A DNA stretch of 64,000 nucleotides from Terfezia claveryi (taxonomy: Eukaryota > Ascomycota > Pezizomycetes > Pezizales > Pezizaceae), in contig WHUX01000057.1 of the NCBI GenBank assembly GCA_015179025.1, forward strand, positions 241,030 to 305,029, written 5' to 3'. Position numbers and translations under genes: made by a program. Below the pieces are notes generated by a model. The model was given only the letters and a program-made list of their open reading frames with translations, was not told the DNA's origin and searched no databases. How positions within the stretch are numbered: position 1 is the first letter of the stretch; each line of letters begins with the position of its first letter. Of this stretch, positions 57,501 through 64,000 are shown in pieces.

Positions 57501-60500
57501 AACAAGAGTGCGAGAGCCGGGGTCTATATATACATAGTGACCTAATAGACTTTTCGACGATAACGACAACGAAGGACGCTAGACAATGACAACCGAATGA
57601 AAATACATAACAATAACAAGAATAATGAGAGTCGGACAGGAATCTGTCTGACTCTCAGAAAGGCCAAAGGGATGGTTGTTACAACAAGTGTCCATTCCTG
57701 TGGGTCCTCTGCCTCAGGGGCAGCAAAAGTAGAGGGAGAGGAGGTACTAGGTTCTTTGTTAATGACTACTTGAAACTTGGGTTTTCTTGTAACTGACCTT
57801 CCTCTCTCTTCCTCCTGTTGTTGTTGCTGTTGGGCCTGGGCCCTGGTAGTGGTGGCAGCAGTTTGTACTGCTGCTGGCTCCTGCTAGAGCCTTCTGAGCC
57901 TGAAATTTCTTTGTTATGTGTTAGATTCATCAGGTTCAGGGTCATCCTCAACTGTTGGTTAGTACTTTTCAGCCTCAAAGACTGTATTTAGGCCTTCTCT
58001 GTTATACCAGACAGGCCTGGTAGGATCAACCTCCTGCACCTGTCTTGGTGGGAGGTTGGTAGTGGTGATTTAGAGAGGAGGGAGTCTCCTTCTCCTGGTA
58101 ATAGTGTTGGGAGAGTTTCTCACAAGGATGGGTAGAGACACTAGTCTCCCAGTGGCTCTTCTAATCCTGAGCTGGTTTGGGGAAGGCATAGTGGCAGGTG
58201 GAGAATGTGGTAGAGGAGTCTTTTTGAAAGTTTGTATGGGGACAAAGAGGTGGTTGGTTACTACTGAATGTTGTAGTAAGGCAGTTGTATAGTGAGAAGA
58301 CTGTCCAGTAGAGGAGGATTTGGGGGGACTATATACTCCTCTGGATAGTACATCTGCTATATAGTTATCCTTACCCTAAATGTATTCTAGGGTTAAGTCA
58401 AACTGACTCATAGTCTCTTGCCACCTTTTCTTCATCTGACTTTCAGAGATACTATCCATAAATGTGACTAAGGGTTTGTGATCTGTTTGGATGATCACTT
58501 TGTTACCCTGTAGTTCAGGCCTGAAATACCTCAGTGAGTCAACAATTGCTAATAATTCCTTATCAGTTGTTGTGTAATTTATTTGTCCATTATTTAGTTT
58601 CCTAGAGTGAAACTCTGCTGGCCTGATAACACTATTTTCCATTTGGCCAATCCATCCTGAAATCCCTGTATTACTGGCATCAGTAATTAAATAGATTGGA
58701 AGGCCTAAGTCATGATTAATTAGTTTAAGCACTTTATTGCTTATTATTAGCTCCTTAATCTTTTTGAATGACTCATTATATAAAGGAGTCCATATGTGCT
58801 TCTTTGTTGACCCTTGCAATTCTGATAGTGGTTTGGCTATAGCTCCCAATTCTGGACAAAACCTTCTCAAGTAATTAACCATCCCTAGAAACTTTTGCAA
58901 TTTCTTTTTTGAGTCAGGGATTGGGTAATTTGCTATTGAGTTAATTTTTTCTGGATCCATTTCTAGCCCTTGTTTGGTAACAATGAATCCCAGTACTTTC
59001 TGCCTTGGGGCAAGGATTTGGCATTTCTTTTTGTTGAAGAAAAACTTTTCCCGAGCCAATATCCTACAGATCTCTCTCAACACTTCCTTATATTCCTCCA
59101 GGGTATCTGTGCTAATCAGAATGTCATCTAAATAAACCATGACAGTCTTTCCAATATAGTCTCTCAATAACTAGTTCATAGCTCTCATCATAGTTGCAAG
59201 TGCATTACAATCACCCTGCTGTATGACCAATGAGTCAAATTTCCCTAGATAGTTTGTAAAGGTGCTATGTTTTACTGATTCATGTACATGCCTAATATTG
59301 TAATAGCCATCTGCCAGATCAGCTGCTGAGATATATTTCTAACTAGCTATCCAGTCTAATATTGCTTTAATATTGGGCATAGGTGTTTTATCCTTTTGTA
59401 CTAGCTTATTTCTAGGTACACAGTGCAATAAGAATCTGGCCTATTGTTTGCCATTCTTATCTAAATCCTTTTTAGGCTGTGTACACATAAGGATACTGTT
59501 GAGTGAGCTAGATGGCACTATCCTTCCAGATTCTAGCTCTGTCCTCATTTTCTCAGTCACTTGATCCAGAAACCTTGTATAGTTTGTATAGTATGCAAGT
59601 TCCTAGGTTGCACCATCAGGAACTATAATTTTATATTGCATGATGTCATAAGGTTCTCTGATTGGTGGTAATGCAGTTGGTTTTTCTTTTGGGAATAGTT
59701 CAGGGAATTCTTCAAATATATTAAACTCCACTTCTTCCAGATTAACTGCATTTGTAATGACTGAAGAGTTTTCATTATCTTCTAGCTCTGACCATTCTGA
59801 TGAGTCAAACCACTCTTGTGACCATTCCTGGTCTTCTTCTGGCTCATCTACCAGATCATGCTGTATCCATGGAATTGCTGAAGTTGGCTTTGAGTGGTAT
59901 AGTAATCTACCTCCAACTTCAGTTAATATAGCATGTGGGTCTTCATTATCATCCCAGTCATGCTCTGTTCTTCCTATATTCATTACTGCAGTTGTGACTC
60001 TTTCAAGTTTATCCTTGGTTTTGAGCATATTAATATCAATCCTTGTCCTGCCTATAGGTTATATAGTAATTGCATTATCTTTAACATTCATAATTGCTTT
60101 ATAATCCCTCAGAGTAGGTTCACCAAATATAACATCCCAGTCCTTCAGGTTGGCTACATAGAATGTCCTAGTTTCTTGGTATCCTTGTAGATTTACTGTG
60201 ATTGTTGCTGTATTTGACATTTGAGATCTGCTGCCTTTAATTGCAGTTTCTAAAGGTTTCTTGCTGATCTCTTTCAAGGGTATATTAAACAGCTGACAAT
60301 AATTTGCTAATATCAAGTCTCCACCTAATATACATGGATCAAATAGTGCATAAGCAATATGTCCATTAATTTTAATTTCAGCTGCATTAGAAGTTCTATA
60401 GCTTTCTGGCACTAAGAACTTCCTTGAGTCATTAGGGTTTCTCATAATCTGAAGTATAGCTGACTCTTGTTGTTTCACATCAATTTCCTGATAAGCTGTT

Positions 60501-60505
60501 TTCAC
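54599..60505 (-). pseudogene. Element gamma pol: PR-RT-RNase H-zinc knuckles-integrase-chromodomain
   Basis: Protease: YALFDPCILGGDLI (about 60350-60310) and VIFGEPTLRDYKA. RT: MVYLDDILIST (about 59145-59110), intact YLDD. RNase H: ITDASNTGISGW, QTDHKPLV, YIADVLSRG (to about 58350). Five zinc knuckles at 56850-56460: CSQYGKVGHKTSQC (Cys to Tyr), CEKC-stop-AIGHFKEDC, CTNCMETTHLSNKC, CSICNQDGHWSHLY, CKYCLGHHNLNQNF. Integrase 56185-55480: TGHGGLAKTAEEL, SCKTCQ, SMAMDFLS, VSDQDPLF and TDGTSKRKN, where the expected catalytic Glu is Lys. Chromodomain: YEVERVLEF, YKVKCKGWP (about 55000-54880), then a Lys-rich tail ending at 54599. Stops separate the segments, so it is inactive. Confidence 0.85.
57196..57683 (+). 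repeat. Solo LTR (488 bp)
   Basis: TGTAACGATGGCTC ... GGTTGTTACA, with a perfect target duplication ACAAG (57191-57195 and 57684-57688). Same family as 23886-24500, but without the palindromic repeat array; instead it has the inverted pair GAGAGTCGGACAGG/TCTGTCTGACTCTC (57627-57658). It lies in gamma pol, so this family was active after gamma inserted. Confidence 0.92.
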
Positions 60506-62262
60506 TTTTTATGGGGGCCAAGTTGGCTTAGGTTGAATGGTTGGTAAGGTGGGAATCTTCTGACTCCTGGTCTAGACCCCATATATTGGTAAGCTGAAGA
60601 CACCTTCCTATTAGGGCAATCCCTGGAAGAATGACCCTGTTTACCACAGTGATAACAGGACCCTGTTCTTGCAGCCTCTTTCCTTTTCTTCTCTTGTTCA
60701 CCATAAGGAGTATACTTAGTTTTATCCTTTCTGGCACTAGGGAAGTTACCATAGAGACCACCTGGTCTACCTTTCTTGTCTGCCACTTTAGCTGTATTCT
60801 TAGCTACTTTTTCAGGCAATTTGAATTCAGATTTAGTCCATTCCATAGGTTTACCAGGACCCCATTGCCTATCAGCCTTCTTTTGGTGCTGCTGCAAGGA
60901 TTTAGTTTCTTGTTTTAGTACATCCTTCTGGACTGCAATTTTATTCAATATTTCCTCAAAAGTTGACTCATATGATATCAGTCCTTTGACTTTAGCCCTA
61001 AGCAGGGGTACCAGTCCATCTACTAGTTTCATTTTTAGTGCATGATCACTTATTATGTCTTTTCCATTTAGATCCTTGCACTTAATTTTGAACTCTTCCA
61101 GGTTCTGTACATACTGCATAACAGTAACATCTGGCCTTTGATGGTATGATAGGTATTGTTTCTATAAAACTTCAGGTGCTACTGTAGAGATGAGTTTACC
61201 TCTCAGTTTTAATATAAATTCATGGAAATTCCTGTCCTCAACATCTTCTTTTTCAGAGCAATACTGGTTATACCAAGTCTAAGCACTCTTCTCAAACATA
61301 AAGCTTGCCCTATCCAGACTTTCCCAACTTGCTATATCTATCCCTTGATATTCTACCCACTTCTGCAATTGTTGTACATAATTGTCAAAGGTAGTTTTAT
61401 CCCTCCATTTCTCTAATACTCCATCAATCATTGGGGGATTAGGGATTTTTGCAAGTTTGTTTGCCTTCTTAACAAGGGATTTGCTAAACTATTGTGATGG
61501 TATTTTTTGACCAGTCTTTTTTGACCATTCCAAGTAGTGAGGGCTAGGTTCTCTAGTTGACCTTTTCTTGCTGTTATCTCCAGAGCCATTATCTGATTCA
61601 TCACCCTCTGATCCAGATCCTGGGTCCTCACTTCCACCTCCAGCCACACTACTAGAGCTCTTTTTAGACTTCTTATCAGGAGTCTTACTCTTTTTGGTAT
61701 GTGTTGGCTTTTTCTTATCTTTAGGTAGTGGTGGCATGTCTTTTTCAGATATTTCTTCTATATCTGTTTCAAAATCTCCATTATCTTCTTCTTCATACTA
61801 CACACTTTTCCCCTTACCCTTGCCTCCAGCTCCAAATAGTTTCCTTCCTATTTCCTCATAAGTTTCTACAGGTTCTGTTATTGGAGGCACTATTTCTGGG
61901 GTTTCCAGAACATACAGGTTACCCATAAGTATGTACTGTGTCAGGAAAGGCCAGTTTAATGCTAGCCATGGAACTCCTTTACATGGGTTATAGGTTGGAT
62001 GAGGCCATACTGCTTTTGAAGTAGATGAGAGTTGAAAGTCCATTTGAACTGACTTATCAAATTAGTCTTTCTGTTGAAAAATCATGAACTTTTCTGCTGC
62101 TTCAGCCAATAGTTCTTTTTTCCTTTTTGATAACATGTTGTTTATTGTTAGGTATATAAATACCTGTGATATCCTTTGGTACTATGATGACTCATTTTTA
62201 TCCCAAAAGGCTTTTGTTGCAGGAGGTGTTACAATCCTTACTTCAGGCATTGATGAATTAGG
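60502..62262 (-). pseudogene. Element gamma gag
   Basis: From the right: NKAFWDK-like start region, a coiled-coil-like stretch (MLSKRKKELLAEAAEKFMIF), the block NWPFLTQYILMGNLYVLETP, a Lys/Ser/Asp-rich hinge (61737-61489), and the retrotransposon gag core WVEYQGIDIASWESLDRA ... YVQNLEEFKIKCKDL (61400-61050). The zinc knuckle CYHCGKQGHSSRDC at 60661-60620 matches C-x2-C-x4-H-x4-C exactly. It ends PHKK-stop at 60502. In-frame stops occur (for example near 61800, 61485 and 61280). The N-terminus is cut at 62272 by copy D. Confidence 0.75.
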
Positions 62263-62272
62263 CCCAATGATA

Positions 62273-64000
62273 TCAGCAAGAAATCGTGTTTGCATCCTGT
62301 GCGTCCGGACGCATAGGACGCACAGGACGCACAGGACGAAAACTCAAGATCAGGACGCCAGTGCTTGGTGCTCGTGCATCAGGACGCACTAGCAGTTTGC
62401 GCCCGCGCTTGGGACGCAACGCACTGTACTCCAGCTCCTGGGATACAACACTCGCCCGTGGCAGATGTTCCCGTGCCCAGGACACAACACAAGTGTGCTT
62501 CTGCTCCTGAAATGCAACACAAGTATGCTCCCACGTCTGGGACGCCACACTTTTGTTTGGCAGATGCTCCCTCTCCTGGGACGTAACATGTGATGTACTG
62601 CTCATCCGCAACGCTATAGGTTCTACCGCTGGCGTTGCTAACAGATAGCCCACAATCGCTCTCTTCTACAATGCACCCACTTGTATGTATGACGCTCTAA
62701 CACCAGCCAGGTGCATAGCCACTATTGCAGCAATTGCATATGCGCACAGCGGAAATATCCATTGTATTCACTAATAATTATATACACAGAAGTATTGAGT
62801 AATAGATATATATATAGAACTTGCACTCGCTGCTTCCATCACTCTAACACTCGCTCCAATACTCGCTCTAATAACTCGCTCTAATACTCGCTCCAATACT
62901 CGCTCTAATACTCGCTCCAATACTCGCTCCAATTCTTACTCTATTACTCGCTCCAATACTCACTCTAATGCTCGCCGTAATGTTCTAGGATATAGAGCGA
63001 AGGGAAAATGCGCGGGGAAGGGAGGTATATATACAGGAAATCCATAGTTGCCAAGGCCGACTGCTAAGGCCGACAATATAGACTTTCCGAAGACAATGTG
63101 ATAAGGGATAACAAGAGAAGTGGCATAACAGTGATCAATGGCGTTCAGCCCCCTGTTGCACGTGGGTGCTGTACTATTCAATGCCTGGCCTGGTAATAGT
63201 CATATTGGGAAATCGTAGTCGGGGTACTGCGAGTGGTACTGCGATATGTGCGGAGTTCACGCTTTGTGATATATTTCGTAGGAATTCATGCATTCGTGGG
63301 CTTATATATATATATGTGAGAAACCAATGTATTCGCGGGCTTATGTATATATATGCGAGAAACTCATGCTTTTGGAGACATATATATATATATGCGAGAA
63401 ATCCATTCATTCACAGGCTTATATATATATGTGAGAAACTCGTGCTTTTGGGACTTATATATATATATGCGAGAAATCCATTGTTTCGCAGGCTTATATA
63501 TATATGTGAGAAACTTGTGCTTTGAGAGACTTATATATATAAGCCCGTAAATGCATGGATTTCTCGTATATATATATATAAGCCCGCGAATGCATGGGTT
63601 TCTCACATATATATATATAAGCCCACGAATGCATGAATTCCTACGAAATATATCACAAAGCGTGAACTCTGCACATATCGCAGTACCACTCGCAGTACCC
63701 CGACTACAATTTCCCAATATGACTATTACCAGGCCAGGCATTGAATAGTACAGTACCCGCGGGCGAAAGGGGGCTGAATGCCATTGGTCACTGTCATGCC
63801 ACTTCTCTTGTTATCCCTTATCTCATTGTCTTCGGAAAGTCTAAATTGTCGGCCTTAGCAGTCGGCCTTGGCAACTATGGTTTTCCTGTATATATACCTC
63901 CCTTCCCCGCGCATTTTCCCTTCGCTCTATATCCCAGCACATTATGGCGAGTATTAGAGCGAGTATGGGAGCGAGTATTGGAGCGAGTATTAGGGGAAGT
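62273..64000 (-). mobile_element. Palindromic A|T-inserted element, copy D (runs off the window)
   Basis: Starts TCAGCAAGAAATCGTG after A (62272). Read on the minus strand this is the hairpin end of copy A: an imperfect 15-bp stem (62292-62321) with the same 19-nt spacing. Left arm from about 62609 (AACGCTATAGG) to 63297, with a 12-bp array at about 62828-62975. Core satellite 63298-63615 switches orientation near 63540. The right arm starts about 63616, and its 12-bp array begins near 63946 and runs past 64000. Inserted in gamma gag. It is orientated opposite to A, B and C and is not RIP-mutated. Confidence 0.8.

Larger units (their letters stand above)
53822..64000 (-). mobile_element. Ty3/gypsy chromovirus gamma (5' end outside window)
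   Basis: Minus-strand element with 3' LTR 53822-54439, then chromodomain, integrase, zinc-knuckle array, RNase H, RT, protease and gag up to about 62262. Palindromic copy D is inserted in gag, and a solo LTR (57196-57683) in the linker before the zinc knuckles. The 5' LTR lies beyond the window. It is a relative of beta with the same domain order and is inserted into beta. Confidence 0.85.

Overview
The window looks like a transposon graveyard from a filamentous ascomycete (Pezizomycotina-like). Very AT-rich tracts hold homology only after many C-to-T / G-to-A transitions, which is the footprint of repeat-induced point mutation (RIP). The other signs are Ty3/gypsy chromoviruses, hAT, pogo/Fot1-like and Ginger-like DNA transposons, a short fungal-type intron, and fragments of eukaryotic host genes (ESS2; an OCRL/INPP5B-like protein). 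The species cannot be named from the sequence. I see no intact host gene, rRNA, tRNA or CRISPR array.

Layout. 0.6-8.2 kb: a complete Ty3/gypsy element (G1) with 144-bp LTRs, exact 5-bp target duplication, PBS and PPT; its pol has an unusual split RNase H. 8.2-13.2 and 15.6-19.6 kb: RIP-degraded AT-rich DNA. 13.2-15.6 (copy A), 19.6-21.8 (B), 25.1-27.6 (C) and 62.3->64.0 kb (D): four 2.1-2.5 kb members of a palindromic repeat family; 61-bp and 244-bp elements at 39.6 and 40.4 kb share its ends. 22.2-28.8 kb: a RIP-mutated hAT relic split by a 620-bp TIR element, a solo LTR and copy C. 29.0-30.0 kb: a RIP-mutated gypsy reverse transcriptase on the minus strand. 30.5-33.6 kb: decayed copies of two host genes. 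34.9-38.3 kb: a disrupted PD-(D/E)XK-like gene plus an inverted, internally deleted copy. 38.4-39.1 kb: pogo/Fot1-like transposase remnant. 40.8-41.9 kb: Ginger/KRBA2-like integrase remnant. 42.3-64 kb: nested LTR elements. Element alpha (+) holds a non-coding LTR element, is interrupted by beta (-), which is interrupted by gamma (-), which holds a solo LTR and copy D.

The main candidate for something undescribed is the palindromic family. Every end lies exactly between A and T, with outer ends TCAG and CTGA. A hairpin sits 18-19 nt inside one end in A, D and both small elements (31 nt in C). Most of each element folds on itself through two arms carrying a 12-bp tandem array and meeting at a satellite core. 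Private variants are shared by both arms of one copy, which points to arm-to-arm conversion or hairpin-templated copying. The ends fit a non-autonomous Helitron-like element, or a TIR element with an AT target duplication; no autonomous partner lies in the window. Further candidates are the in-frame split RNase H of G1, zinc-knuckle arrays between RNase H and integrase in beta and gamma, and Cys in the D-x-G position of three retroelement proteases.
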